DNA of 64,000 bases from Aquamicrobium sp. LC103 (GCF_001014615.2 NZ_LBCQ02000002.1:310001-374000); one strand, 5' to 3'; shown: positions 1-8,854, numbered from the stretch's first letter. Made by a program: numbers and translations. The notes: generated by a model not told the origin, from the letters alone.

Positions 1-291
1 CAATACGACCAGACGATCGATCGCGAATCCGCCTACGAAATCCTGCAGAAGCGGGCGGCGGACACCGCCAAGGCGCAGCAGGAGGCGGCGCAGGCCGATG
101 CGTCGGGGGGTGGCACAACCTGGTCGCTGCCGGATTTCGGCGGTGGCTCCAGCCGTGGAAAGGCTCCCGCGCGTCGTGGCTCGAACCGCCAGACGGTCGC
201 CGAGGCGGCGATGAAATCGGTCGTTCGGTCGGTCGGGTCTTCGCTCGGACGCGCGCTGGTGCGCGGCATCCTCGGAAGTCTCAAGAGATAG
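1..291 (+). CDS. HerA-like ATPase (DUF853), C-terminal end, 5' truncated
   Basis: The window opens inside a gene whose last 96 codons are visible, ending in TAG. The C-terminus carries an Ala/Gln-rich linker, a Gly/Ser-rich low-complexity stretch and then the closing helix QTVAEAAMKSVVRSVGSSLG. This tail is typical of the DUF853 / HerA-like helicase family found throughout Rhizobiales. Those proteins are predicted hexameric DNA-pumping ATPases, but the ATPase core lies outside the window, so the assignment rests on the tail only. A hairpin directly after the stop probably terminates both this gene and the convergent L,D-transpeptidase gene. Confidence 0.7.
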   Translation, partial: QYDQTIDRESAYEILQKRAADTAKAQQEAAQADASGGGTTWSLPDFGGGSSRGKAPARRGSNRQTVAEAAMKSVVRSVGSSLGRALVRGILGSLKR

Positions 292-304
292 GAAAGATGG
301 AAAT

Positions 305-338
305 GGCCCGCGCGCGTTTTGCCACGCGGGCCGATTTT
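305..338. terminator. bidirectional intrinsic terminator between convergent genes
   Basis: An 8-bp perfect stem GGCCCGCG/CGCGGGCC (305-312 with 325-332) is followed by GATTTT. It lies between two convergent stop codons. The T tract is short, so strength is uncertain. Confidence 0.6.
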
Positions 339-343
339 CAGCC

Positions 344-1087
344 TCAGGACGTGGCCAGGCCGGAGGTCACGACAATCGGCGATTTCTCGGGAACGCGCTC
401 GTAAAGGTCGATGACGTCCTGGTTTATCAGGCGCACGCAGCCGGAGGAGACCGACTTGCCGATCGACCACCATTCCGGCGAGCCGTGGAGCCGGTAAAGT
501 GTATCCTTGCCGTCCTGGTAGATGTAGAGCGCGCGGGCACCGAGCGGATTGCCGATGCCCGCCGGCATGCCGCCGTTCCAGGTGTTGGTCGCGCGGTCGT
601 AGATGGCGCGGTATTTTTCGAGCTCGCGCTGGCGCGCGATCATCTCCTCCGGCGGAAACCAGCGCGGCCAGTGCTGCTTCCACTCGACTTCCGCGCGTCC
701 CGACCATTCGAAGCCGGCGCGGCCGAGACCGACGCCATAGCGGACGGCCTGCCTGTTGGGGAGGACGACATAGAGAAAATGATTGCCGGTATCGACCACG
801 ACCGTACCCGGCGCCTCCCCCGTCGGATCGCTGACGACCTGGCGCAGATAACGGGGATCGATCTTGCTGAAGGGAACCGCCGGGATCGAATGTCCACCAT
901 CCTCGACCGAGGCGTACATGAGTTCGGGAGTGTCGAAAGTCGGGGTGGGCGTGATGGTCGGCCAAGCGACGGGATAGTCGCGGCGCGGCGGCGGTGGCGT
1001 CGACGACCTCGTCGTCGTGCAGCCGGCCAGAGCGGCCGAAGCCAGCGAGACCGAAGCTGCCGTCAGCAGAGACCGTCGTGAAATCAT
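344..1087 (-). CDS. L,D-transpeptidase (YkuD family), putative lipoprotein
   Basis: The 247-residue protein starts at MISRRSLLTAASVSLASAAL. A longer in-frame start 32 codons upstream exists but would bury the signal sequence, so it was rejected. A lipobox-like LAGC ends at Cys23, with a twin-Arg-like RR near the N-terminus, suggesting export and perhaps lipid anchoring. The YkuD catalytic signature is visible as His201 in RLHGSP and SSGCVRL with nucleophile Cys217. Family members form 3-3 peptidoglycan crosslinks or attach proteins to peptidoglycan in the periplasm. Several paralogues are usual in Rhizobiales, so no gene symbol is given. Confidence 0.93.
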   Translation of the reverse strand: MISRRSLLTAASVSLASAALAGCTTTRSSTPPPPRRDYPVAWPTITPTPTFDTPELMYASVEDGGHSIPAVPFSKIDPRYLRQVVSDPTGEAPGTVVVDTGNHFLYVVLPNRQAVRYGVGLGRAGFEWSGRAEVEWKQHWPRWFPPEEMIARQRELEKYRAIYDRATNTWNGGMPAGIGNPLGARALYIYQDGKDTLYRLHGSPEWWSIGKSVSSGCVRLINQDVIDLYERVPEKSPIVVTSGLATS

Positions 1088-1303
1088 CGTATTGCGGGAG
1101 GCGGACACGGATGCTCCATCAAGCAAATTTGTTGAATTAGGATTGCAAGATCTGGCGCGCTGTTTTGCAACGGACGAACCCATCTTTTTCAGTAATGCGA
1201 ATAAACGATCTAACTTGCGTCAAACATGGAGATTACGTGGCAAATATGTGACGGCGCTGCGACTGTTGTTCTTTTGCCACAGACGCCGCAAGTGAAATTT
1301 CCG

Positions 1304-1966
1304 TTATTGGCCAACGAGAAGGCCGTCGAGACTGGGCAGGATGAGGCCGGGAGCATGATCGAAATATTCGTCCGGCTGGCCGGTGCGATTGATCCAGACG
1401 GTGCGGAAACCGAATTTGGCCGCGCCCGCGATGTCCCAGCGATTCGAGGACTGGAACGAGATCGCATCGGGGTAGAGCCGCCAGGCGAGGGTGACGATGT
1501 CGTAGACCGCCGGATCGGTCTTGAAACGGGCGATGGCGTCGACGGAGAAGACCTCGTCGATGACGTTGTCGAGAGCTGCCGACCGCACGGCCGCCTCGAG
1601 CATCTGCGGCGAGCCGTTGGACAGGATGGCAAGGCGGGCGCCGTGTGTCTTCAGCGCCTTCAGGACGGCGGGCACCTCCGGGTAGCAGTCGAGATGCCAG
1701 TACGCGTCCAGCAGCCTGGCGCGCAGCGCGGGGTCGGCGGATGGAACTTTCTTCAAGGCATAATCGAGTGCTTCCTCGGTGAGCTGCCAGAAATCGCGGT
1801 AGCTGCCCATGAGCGTGCGGATCCACGAATATTCGAGCTGCTTCGCGCGCCAAATCTCGGAGAGGAGCTGGCCGTCCGGACCGATTTCGCTTGCATGCCT
1901 ACGAACCGCCGCGTGGACGTCGAACAGCGTCCCGTAGGCGTCGAAGACATAGGCAGGATGGTTCAT
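1304..1966 (-). CDS. haloacid dehalogenase, type II (HAD superfamily)
   Basis: The 220-residue protein begins with the HAD motif I, VFDAYGTLFD, whose first Asp (residue 9) is the expected nucleophile. Motif II appears as LAILSNGSP and the C-terminal part carries SSNRWDIAGA and FRTVWINRTG, as in (S)-2-haloacid dehalogenases. Members hydrolyse 2-haloalkanoates to 2-hydroxyalkanoates in the cytoplasm, although many annotated members act on other substrates. The gene is divergent from the branched-chain aminotransferase gene with about 150 bp between them. The exact substrate cannot be told from sequence alone. Confidence 0.9.
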   Translation of the reverse strand: MNHPAYVFDAYGTLFDVHAAVRRHASEIGPDGQLLSEIWRAKQLEYSWIRTLMGSYRDFWQLTEEALDYALKKVPSADPALRARLLDAYWHLDCYPEVPAVLKALKTHGARLAILSNGSPQMLEAAVRSAALDNVIDEVFSVDAIARFKTDPAVYDIVTLAWRLYPDAISFQSSNRWDIAGAAKFGFRTVWINRTGQPDEYFDHAPGLILPSLDGLLVGQ

Positions 1967-2120
1967 CGAATGCGTAACCTTTCAACGCGACTTGACCGCA
2001 GTCGTGGTTTACGGTCAAGCACAGGAACGGACTGGACCGAAGGAAAGGGCGGCTGTGTCGGTTGACGCCCAATGCCAAAGCTCTTTCGATGAGGCCGAAA
2101 CAAGAAGTGGAGCTTCAGCG

Positions 2121-2999
2121 ATGGCCATGACATCGGCGGCGGATTCGACAACCTGGACCTATGTGGATGGTGATTGGCATGAGGGCAACGTCGCCATCGT
2201 AGGCCCGCGCAGCCATGTCATGTGGCTGGGATCGAGCGTCTTCGACGGGGCTCGCTGGTTCGAGGGCGTCGCGCCGGATCTCGAGGGCCATGCGGCGCGG
2301 GTCAACGCTTCCGCCGTCGCGCTGGGCCTCAAGCCGACGATGACGGTGGAGGAGATCGTCGGCCTCACATGGGAAGGCCTGAAGAAATTCGACGGCGAGA
2401 CGGCGGTCTATATCCGACCGATGTATTGGGCCGAGCAGGGCGGTTACATGGGCGTGCCGGCCGATCCGGAATCGACGCGCTTCTGCCTCTGCCTCTACGA
2501 GGCTGAGATGATCGCACCGTCGGGCTTCTCGGTCACGGTCTCGCCCTTCCGCCGCCCGACATTCGAGACGATGCCGACCAACGCGAAGGCGGGCTGCCTC
2601 TATCCCAACAACGGCCGCGCCATATTAGAGGCGAAGAAGCGCGGCTTCGACAATGCGCTGGTGCTGGACATGCTCGGCAACGTCGCCGAGACCGGCAGCT
2701 CCAACATCTTCATGGTCAAGGACGGCCACGTCTTCACACCGGCGCCGAACGGCACCTTCCTTTCCGGGATAACGCGCTCGCGGACCATGTCGCTTCTGGC
2801 GGATTACGGCTTCAAGACGACCCAGAAGACGCTGACCGTGGGCGATTTCCTGGAGGCGGATGAAATCTTCTCCACCGGCAACCATTCCAAGGTGGTTCCC
2901 ATCACGCGCATCGAGGATCGGGACCTTCAACCAGGACCTGTAGCCAAGAAGGCGCGGGAACTCTATTGGGAGTGGGCACATTCGACTCGCGCCGGCTGA
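2121..2999 (+). CDS. ilvE: branched-chain amino acid aminotransferase (class IV)
   Basis: The 292-residue PLP enzyme interconverts branched-chain amino acids and their 2-oxo acids with 2-oxoglutarate/glutamate. Start ATG 2121 (MAMTSAADS) is chosen because GTGGAG lies just upstream and the fold IV sequence begins there with WTYVDGDWHEGNVAIVGPRS; an in-frame start at 1992 would add a non-conserved extension. The PLP lysine is in TNAKAGCLYPNN, and the class IV signature is visible as NVAETGSSNIFMVKDG. D-amino-acid aminotransferases share this fold, but the length and the FDGARWFEG and YIRPMYW blocks favour BCAT. It is monocistronic here. Confidence 0.9.
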   Translation: MAMTSAADSTTWTYVDGDWHEGNVAIVGPRSHVMWLGSSVFDGARWFEGVAPDLEGHAARVNASAVALGLKPTMTVEEIVGLTWEGLKKFDGETAVYIRPMYWAEQGGYMGVPADPESTRFCLCLYEAEMIAPSGFSVTVSPFRRPTFETMPTNAKAGCLYPNNGRAILEAKKRGFDNALVLDMLGNVAETGSSNIFMVKDGHVFTPAPNGTFLSGITRSRTMSLLADYGFKTTQKTLTVGDFLEADEIFSTGNHSKVVPITRIEDRDLQPGPVAKKARELYWEWAHSTRAG

Positions 3000-3096
3000 C
3001 GCGGAAACAATCTCGGTTACGGGAGTTGTGGCCGCGGCTTCGGCGCCTATGTAGTTAAGTGCCGTACCAATCATTTTTATCGAGGGAGAATTACCC

Positions 3097-3699
3097 ATGG
3101 CTTTTGAACTGCCGGAACTGCCTTACGACTACGAGGCGCTGCAGCCCTATATGTCCAAGGAGACGCTTGAGTACCATCACGACAAGCATCACAAGGCATA
3201 TGTCGACAACGGCAACAAGCTGGCAGCCGAGGCAGGCATGGACGGCCTTTCTCTCGAGGAGGTCGTCAAGCAGTCCTTCGGCAAGAATCCGGGCCTCTTC
3301 AACAACGCCGCCCAGCACTACAACCACGTCCATTTCTGGAAATGGATGAAGAAGGATGGCGGCGGCAACAAGCTGCCGGGCGCGCTCCAGAAGGCGGTCG
3401 ACAGCGATCTCGGCGGATACGACAAGTTCCGCGCCGACTTCATCAATGCCGGCACCACCCAGTTCGGCTCCGGCTGGGCCTGGCTCGGCGTCAAGAACGG
3501 CAAGCTCGAGATCAGCAAGACCCCGAACGGCGAGAACCCGCTCGTGCACGGCGGCACGCCGATCCTCGGCGTCGACGTCTGGGAGCATTCCTACTACATC
3601 GACTACCGCAACGCGCGGCCGAAATATCTCGAGGCCTTCGTCGATAACCTTATCAACTGGGACTACGTGCTCGAACTCTACGAGAAGGCGAGCAAGTAA
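3097..3699 (+). CDS. sodB: superoxide dismutase, Fe/Mn type
   Basis: The 200-residue protein converts superoxide to oxygen and peroxide. N-terminal metal-ligand region LEYHHDKHHKAY supplies His27; a second histidine block is NNAAQHYNHVHFWKWM; the C-terminal signature DVWEHSYYIDY holds the Asp and His ligands. GSGWAWL is the usual active-site loop. GGGAGAA lies 7-8 bases before the ATG. No signal peptide is present, so it is cytosolic. Residue-level choice between Fe and Mn cannot be settled from reading alone. A strong terminator follows. Confidence 0.96.
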   Translation: MAFELPELPYDYEALQPYMSKETLEYHHDKHHKAYVDNGNKLAAEAGMDGLSLEEVVKQSFGKNPGLFNNAAQHYNHVHFWKWMKKDGGGNKLPGALQKAVDSDLGGYDKFRADFINAGTTQFGSGWAWLGVKNGKLEISKTPNGENPLVHGGTPILGVDVWEHSYYIDYRNARPKYLEAFVDNLINWDYVLELYEKASK

Positions 3700-3749
3700 T
3701 CCCGCCCAGGGATATCGAACCGGCGCTTGCTCCTTTCGTCGGTTCCGGG

Positions 3750-3779
3750 AAAGGCTCCGCCTCGCGGCGGGGCCTTTTC
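3750..3779 (+). terminator. intrinsic terminator after sodB
   Basis: Stem AAGGCTCCGCC / GGCGGGGCCTT with one G-T wobble and loop TCGC, followed by TT. The location, shortly after the superoxide dismutase stop, fits a Rho-independent terminator. Confidence 0.75.
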
Positions 3780-3914
3780 ATGTGTCGTTCCTTGCAATGT
3801 TGCGTGAATCACGCAAGCGTGACGGCGTGGACACCAGTTTTGACTTCCGTGGACGTTCGATTTAGCCAAGATCGGAACGTTCAAGCCAGCTTTCGGCCAG
3901 CCTCGGAGACAGTG

Positions 3915-4355
3915 ATGAAAGTTCTTGCCTATACGCTCCCCTTGCTCGCGGTGATGATGACCGGCGCGGTTGCCGACCCCCTCGCGGAGCGCCAGGAACT
4001 GATGAAGGAGCGTGGTCCGCTGATGCGAGTGCTCGCGCCGATCGCGCAGGGGCAGCAGCCCTTCGATGCGGCGGTGGTGATGGACGCATTGCAGAAGATG
4101 AACGACAACGCCCAGAAGACCACCGACGTCGAGGCGCTGTGGCCCGACGGCACCGAGGGCGGCGACACCAAGTCGGCGCCCAAGATCTGGGAAGACAAGG
4201 CGGGCTTCAAGGCGGCTTCCGACAAGTTCGCCGCCGATGCGGCGGCAGCGGTGGCCGCCAGTCCGCAGGACCTCCAGTCGTTCCAGGCCGTCTTCGGCCC
4301 GATGTCGCAGAACTGCGGCACCTGCCACGAGACCTTCCGGCTCCGTTCAAGCTGA
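3915..4355 (+). CDS. cytochrome c' (c-556 type)
   Basis: The 146-residue protein starts with a Sec signal peptide MKVLAYTLPLLAVMMTGAVA, giving a mature domain from about Asp21. The heme-binding CGTCH lies at the extreme C-terminus (residues 134-138), as in the four-helix-bundle cytochrome c' family. Such proteins are periplasmic, carry high-spin heme and bind NO or CO; some act in electron transfer. The next gene, four bases downstream, is a diheme cytochrome c, suggesting a shared transcript. Start ATG 3915 is preferred over an upstream in-frame codon because it begins the signal peptide. Confidence 0.88.
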   Translation: MKVLAYTLPLLAVMMTGAVADPLAERQELMKERGPLMRVLAPIAQGQQPFDAAVVMDALQKMNDNAQKTTDVEALWPDGTEGGDTKSAPKIWEDKAGFKAASDKFAADAAAAVAASPQDLQSFQAVFGPMSQNCGTCHETFRLRSS

Positions 4356-4358
4356 CGC

Positions 4359-5282
4359 ATGCCTAAAAGGCGAAAGATCGCACTTGCCGTGCTCGCCCTC
4401 ATCGCGGCGGGCGGCATAGCCGGATGGTTCATCACCTCTCCGCAGCGCGTTGACGCGCAAACCATCGCCACCTTGCCTGAGGGCGATGCGGCCCGCGGGG
4501 AAGGCGTCTTCTGGGCGGGCGGGTGCGCCTCCTGCCATGCGGCGAGCGGTGCCCAGGGCGAGGCCCGCCTGGAGCTTGGCGGCGGCGTGCAACTCAAGAC
4601 CGAGTTCGGCAGCTTCGTGGCGCCCAACATCTCGCAGCATCCGCAGGACGGGATCGGAAACTGGCCGCTGGAAGACTTCGCCAATGCGATGCTTCGCGGC
4701 GTCTCGCCCTCGGGCGAACATTACTATCCGGCTTTTCCCTACACCTCCTATGCCCGCATGACGCCGGGAGACGTGGCGGACCTCTATGCCTTCATGAAGA
4801 CCTTGCCTTCGGTGGAGGGCCGCGCGCCGGGACACGATCTTTCCTTCCCGTTCACAATGCGCCGCGGGATAGGGCTCTGGAAGCTCCTCTATCTCGACGA
4901 GCGGCCGGCGGTCGCGCTCGATGCGCCGTCCGATCTGGTCAAGCGCGGACAATATCTCGTCGAAGGACCGGGCCATTGCGGCGAGTGCCACACGCCGCGA
5001 AGCGCGTTCGGCGGCCTGGAAAACGCAGAGTGGCTTTCCGGCGCGGTGGCCGCCGAGGGCACCGGCAACGTGCCGAACATCACCACCGGCGAGGGCGGTC
5101 TCGGCGACTGGAGCGATATGGATCTGACCAATTTCCTCGAAACCGGCTTCACGCCGGACTTCGATTCGGCGGGCGGCAGCATGGCTTCCGTCGTCAGGAA
5201 CATCGCCGAGCTTTCGGCGGACGACCGTGAAGCCATCGCGGCCTATCTCAAAGCCGTGCCGCCGCTTTCCAACGGATATTAG
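4359..5282 (+). CDS. diheme c-type cytochrome, membrane-anchored
   Basis: The 307-residue protein has a basic N-terminus and one hydrophobic segment (about residues 7-26), which fits an uncleaved anchor or signal peptide. Two class I cytochrome c domains follow. The first heme site is CASCH (residues 56-60) and the second is CGECH (about 207-211). The architecture resembles the cytochrome subunit of membrane dehydrogenases such as alcohol or gluconate dehydrogenase, but no dehydrogenase gene is adjacent. It is likely co-transcribed with the cytochrome c' gene just upstream and is likely periplasmic. Its redox partner is unknown. Confidence 0.88.
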   Translation: MPKRRKIALAVLALIAAGGIAGWFITSPQRVDAQTIATLPEGDAARGEGVFWAGGCASCHAASGAQGEARLELGGGVQLKTEFGSFVAPNISQHPQDGIGNWPLEDFANAMLRGVSPSGEHYYPAFPYTSYARMTPGDVADLYAFMKTLPSVEGRAPGHDLSFPFTMRRGIGLWKLLYLDERPAVALDAPSDLVKRGQYLVEGPGHCGECHTPRSAFGGLENAEWLSGAVAAEGTGNVPNITTGEGGLGDWSDMDLTNFLETGFTPDFDSAGGSMASVVRNIAELSADDREAIAAYLKAVPPLSNGY

Positions 5283-5358
5283 GCCCCATCGGCATTCGTG
5301 CCGTGAATGTCGATGGGATCCTGGATCGCTGCCGCCTTCGGACAGAAGCGTTTCGGGC

Positions 5359-7458
5359 TCAAGCCTTGCCCGTCACCTTGAGCGCGAAAGCGTAGGAGAA
5401 GGCGATCTCCTCCAGCCGCGAGAAGCGGCCCGACGCGCCGGCATGCCCCGCCTCCATGTTGATCTTGAAGAGGACCGGGTTGTCGCCGGTCTTCAGCTCA
5501 CGCAGCCTGGCCACCCATTTCGCGGGCTCCCAATAGGTGACGCGCGGATCGGTGAGGCCGGCGACCGCGAGGATAGGCGGATAGTCCTGCGCGGTGACGT
5601 TGTCGTAGGGCGAATAGGCCGCGATCGTCAGATAATCTTCCTTCGACACGATGGGATTGCCCCATTCCGGCCATTCGGGCGGCGTCAGCGGCAAGGTCTC
5701 GTCGAGCATCGTCGCAAGCACGTCCACGAACGGCACCTCGGCGATGATGCCGCCGAAGTCGCCCGGCGCCATGTTGGCGACCGCACCCATGAGCATCCCG
5801 CCGGCCGATCCGCCCTGCGCTACGATTCGGTCGTGGCTCGTGAAGCTTTCGGCGACCAGATGGTGGGCGACGGCGAGGAAATCGGTGAAGGTGTTCTGCT
5901 TTTTCGCCTTCTTGCCGTCCTCGTACCAGGCATAGCCCTTGTCCTTGCCGCCGCGAATATGGGCGAGGGCGTAGACGAAGCCGCGGTCCGCCAGCGAAAG
6001 GCAGTTGGTGTTGAACGAGGCGGGGATGGTGATCCCGTAGGAGCCGTAGCCGTAAAGCAGGCACGGAGCCGACCCGTCGAGCGGGGTGTCCTTGCGGTAG
6101 AGGAGCGAGACCGGGACGAGCTCGCCGTCGGGGGCAGGAGCCATCAGTCGCCTGGTGACGTAGTTTTCCGGATCGTGGCCGGAGGGGACTTCCTGTGTCT
6201 TCAATAGGATGCGCTCGCGAGTGCGCATATCGTAGTCGAAGACCTGGCCCGGCGTCGTCATCGACGAATAGGAAAAGCGGATGACGTCGGTGTCGTATTC
6301 GAGCGAGCCCGAAAGGCCGAGCGAATAGGCTTCCTCCTCGAAGGCGACGACGTGCTCCTCGCCGCTGCTGCGGTCGCGCACGACGATGCGGGGCAGGCCG
6401 TCGAGCCGCTCGAGGCGGACGAGGAAGCCGCTGAACGCCATGACCGACAGAATGAGCCTGCCGGGTTGGTGAGGCACCAGTTCCTGCCAATTCTCCTCGC
6501 GCGGGTCGGCGACGGGCGCGGTCATGATGCGGAAATCCTTCGCGCCGCCGGAATTGGTGAGAATGAAGAAGACGTCGCCGCCTTCCTCCAGATCATACTG
6601 GATGCCGACTTCGCGCGCCTTGACCAGCTTCGGCTCGGCATGGGGATCGTTCGCGGGCAGGAGCATGTATTCGGAGGTCTCATGATCGCTGATCGAGATC
6701 ATGATCCAGTCGTTCGTCCTGGTGCCGCCGACATTCATGAAGAAGCCGGGATCGGTTTCCTCGTAGATGAGCCGGTCTTCTTCCGTTGGAGAGCCGATCT
6801 CGTGGTGGAAGATGCGCGACGGCCTGTGGTTCTCATCGAGGCGGGTATAGAAGAAGCCTTCGTTGGACGCGTCCCAGACGCCGCCGCCGCCGGTATCGGC
6901 GATGAGATCGGCGGTGTCGCCGGAACTCGCGATGTCGCGAACCTTGAGCGTGTAGAATTCCGATCCCTTGTCGTCGAAGCCCCATATCAGGCGCTTGTGA
7001 TCACTGGAGTGGTCTATGTCGGCGAGCCGGAAGTAAGCCTTGCCCTCCGCTTCCTTGTCACCGTCGAGCAGCATTTCCTCGCGGCCGCCCTCGCGCGGGA
7101 CACGGAAGAAGCGGGGTTGCTCTCCACCCTTGCGGAAGGAGGAGCCGTAGGCGTAGGGGCCGTCCTTCATGGGGACGCTGGAATCGTCCTCCTTGATGCG
7201 CCCCTTCATCTCGGCGAACAGAACCTTCCGCAATTCTTGCGTATCCTGCATCAGCTCCGTCTGATATGTGTTTTCCGCCTCCAGATGCTGCCGGATGGCC
7301 GGATCGAGCGAGGACGAATCCTTGAACATCTCCTGCCAGTTTTTAGCGCGCAGCCAGGCATAGTCGTCCTTGCGGGTGATCCCGTGCCGGGTGTCGCTGT
7401 GAGGACGGCGCTCGGCTGTCGGCGCCGGGCGGGCTGGAAAGATATGTTTCGGTGTCAT
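5359..7458 (-). CDS. ptrB: oligopeptidase B / S9A prolyl oligopeptidase family
   Basis: The 699-residue serine peptidase has an N-terminal beta-propeller (about residues 60-400) and a C-terminal alpha/beta hydrolase domain. The nucleophile serine is in AQGGSAGGMLMG, the Asp in DPRVTYWEPAKW and the His in EAGHAGASGR. The domain order and length fit oligopeptidase B, which cleaves short peptides after basic residues in the cytoplasm. Start MTPKHIFPARP at 7458 is preferred; an upstream in-frame start at 7518 adds 20 residues outside the family pattern. The gene is convergent with the diheme cytochrome gene. Confidence 0.92.
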   Translation of the reverse strand: MTPKHIFPARPAPTAERRPHSDTRHGITRKDDYAWLRAKNWQEMFKDSSSLDPAIRQHLEAENTYQTELMQDTQELRKVLFAEMKGRIKEDDSSVPMKDGPYAYGSSFRKGGEQPRFFRVPREGGREEMLLDGDKEAEGKAYFRLADIDHSSDHKRLIWGFDDKGSEFYTLKVRDIASSGDTADLIADTGGGGVWDASNEGFFYTRLDENHRPSRIFHHEIGSPTEEDRLIYEETDPGFFMNVGGTRTNDWIMISISDHETSEYMLLPANDPHAEPKLVKAREVGIQYDLEEGGDVFFILTNSGGAKDFRIMTAPVADPREENWQELVPHQPGRLILSVMAFSGFLVRLERLDGLPRIVVRDRSSGEEHVVAFEEEAYSLGLSGSLEYDTDVIRFSYSSMTTPGQVFDYDMRTRERILLKTQEVPSGHDPENYVTRRLMAPAPDGELVPVSLLYRKDTPLDGSAPCLLYGYGSYGITIPASFNTNCLSLADRGFVYALAHIRGGKDKGYAWYEDGKKAKKQNTFTDFLAVAHHLVAESFTSHDRIVAQGGSAGGMLMGAVANMAPGDFGGIIAEVPFVDVLATMLDETLPLTPPEWPEWGNPIVSKEDYLTIAAYSPYDNVTAQDYPPILAVAGLTDPRVTYWEPAKWVARLRELKTGDNPVLFKINMEAGHAGASGRFSRLEEIAFSYAFALKVTGKA

Positions 7459-7902
7459 GCGGGCAGCCTGTCGAAAATGTTGTTCATCGGATAGCGAGAT
7501 GCCGAAAGGCGATTCCAACTACCCGATGCCATGGTGTAGAGGCATTGGCAAATCCCGATCGGGCGGATACAGAACTTCGGCCGAAGGCGCCGTGCGACGA
7601 TATGCTCTAGGCATAAGCAGGTGACAGCGGACGCGTAACCGTTACGAGAACATAATGTCGCCGCGTTTCACGTTGAATACACGTCGCCGCGAATAGCCGT
7701 AAGATAGAGAAGAACTGCGTTAAATATTCACGTCGTGCTTCTTTGAAATAGAAATAATGATTTGACTTGTTTTACTGCAAGGTCCATTTATGGAAAGCCT
7801 AACGTGAATCGCAAGACGCGGTACAATGCGCGGCGGCGTTAGGGCGCTGGATACCAAGCCAGATCAACCAAATTTGACAGTTAATGTTTGGGGCCACACG
7901 AC
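7459..7902. other. 444-bp intergenic region upstream of mucR
   Basis: No credible coding frame is present. The region is more AT-rich than its surroundings in the part nearest mucR. A perfect 12-bp palindrome CTTCGGCCGAAG lies at 7575-7586. A candidate sigma-70 promoter is TTGACT (7762-7767), an 18-bp spacer and ATTTAT (7786-7791). MucR/Ros proteins are known to bind AT-rich targets and repress their own genes, so an autoregulatory site is likely here, but I cannot point to it. Confidence 0.45.
7762..7791 (+). promoter_or_regulatory. candidate mucR promoter
   Basis: TTGACT (4-5 of 6 to the -35 consensus), 18 bp, then ATTTAT as a weak -10. It would give a leader of roughly 100 bases before the mucR start. 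Read by eye only. Confidence 0.3.
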
Positions 7903-8328
7903 ATGGACATCACCGATAATCCTGTAAGAAATGACGATACGCTAATTGAGCTGACTGCGGATGTTGTCGCTGCCTATGTCAGCAACAATCCGGTTCCGGT
8001 CGGCGAGCTGCCCAATCTTATCGCCGATGTCCATGCGGCTCTCGGTCGTGTGGGTGGCGTCGCGGAGCAGGCCCCCGTCGACAAGCAGAAGCCTGCGGTC
8101 AACCCGAAGAAGTCGGTGCATGACGACTACATCATCTGCCTCGAGGACGGAAAGAAGTTCAAGTCGCTCAAGCGCCACCTGATGACCCACTACAATCTGA
8201 CGCCGGATCAATACCGCGAGAAGTGGGGCCTGGACGCGAACTATCCGATGGTGGCGCCGAATTATGCCGCCGCCCGCTCGCAGCTTGCGAAGAAGATGGG
8301 CCTCGGCCGCAAGCGCAAGGGCAGATAA
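7903..8328 (+). CDS. mucR: MucR/Ros-family transcriptional regulator
   Basis: The 141-residue protein matches the Rhizobiales Ros/MucR family, global regulators of exopolysaccharide, motility, virulence and symbiosis that bind AT-rich DNA. The N-terminal [20 protein letters not shown] is the family oligomerisation region, and the DNA-binding domain runs from about residue 72. The zinc-finger positions are unusual: Cys79 is kept, but the second Cys position is Asp82, and position 97 is Tyr, with His92 and His96 available. The conserved blocks [15 protein letters not shown] and YPMVAPNYA are intact. Start ATG 7903 gives the standard family N-terminus. A strong terminator follows. Confidence 0.95.
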   Translation: MDITDNPVRNDDTLIELTADVVAAYVSNNPVPVGELPNLIADVHAALGRVGGVAEQAPVDKQKPAVNPKKSVHDDYIICLEDGKKFKSLKRHLMTHYNLTPDQYREKWGLDANYPMVAPNYAAARSQLAKKMGLGRKRKGR

Positions 8329-8358
8329 GCTCCCGAATTCTACTGTGCGTATAGAATT

Positions 8359-8386
8359 GCGGCGCCTCGGGCGCCGCTTTCTTTTT
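8359..8386 (+). terminator. strong intrinsic terminator after mucR
   Basis: Perfect 8-bp stem GCGGCGCC / GGCGCCGC (8359-8366 with 8370-8377), loop TCG, followed by the T-rich TTTCTTTTT. Confidence 0.9.
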
Positions 8387-8396
8387 GGGCGGAAGC

Positions 8397-8675
8397 TCAG
8401 TCGAGCGTGGCACGCAGGTGGTCGCGGGCTTGCTTCAAGGCTATGTGACGGTTGAGATCGTAGGTCCAGTGCCGTCTTGCGCCCCTCAGGCGCTCGCGTT
8501 CCAGAAGACGCTCTATCCTCAGCACGATTCGGCCGCGCTCGGCGGCCGGCGCCTCCAGCGCTTGCGAAATCTCGATCCCCGCCGACAGGAACAGCGCGGC
8601 CATCTGCCTCGCGCTCGACTGCTCGTTCTCGCGGCGTTTCCGGAACTCGGCAATTTCCTCATGAAGCTCGGACAT
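8397..8675 (-). CDS. small conserved-type protein of unknown function
   Basis: The 92-residue protein is charged and apparently all-helical, with no signal peptide, membrane segment or recognisable motif. It starts MSELHEEIAEFRKRRENEQ and ends in an Arg-rich helix. A purine-rich GGGAAAG sits upstream of the ATG, and the frame uses typical GC-rich codons. It is convergent with mucR across the terminator. I do not recognise the family; a cytosolic accessory protein is all that can be said. Confidence 0.6.
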   Translation of the reverse strand: MSELHEEIAEFRKRRENEQSSARQMAALFLSAGIEISQALEAPAAERGRIVLRIERLLERERLRGARRHWTYDLNRHIALKQARDHLRATLD

Positions 8676-8825
8676 TCGACTTTCCCGCAGATTGATTTCC
8701 CGGGATCATCGGCCGCCTGCGGCGGATGGGGACAAAAGGCTGACGCATGCGCTGCGTAAAAAAATAAAATTCCAACGAAAACAATCGGATGTGCCCAGGT
8801 CGAACGGATATTTGTACTCTGTTTG

Positions 8826-8854
8826 TTCACGTTCGGCGACGGGTCGGATATAAG
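8826..8854 (+). promoter_or_regulatory. candidate promoter of the gafY-gafZ-like operon
   Basis: TTCACG (8826-8831), a 17-bp spacer and TATAAG (8849-8854) resemble a sigma-70 promoter. Transcription would start near 8861, leaving a short leader before GGGGTAAG and the TTG start at 8887. The -10 overlaps the motif shared with the GTA upstream region. Confidence 0.45.
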
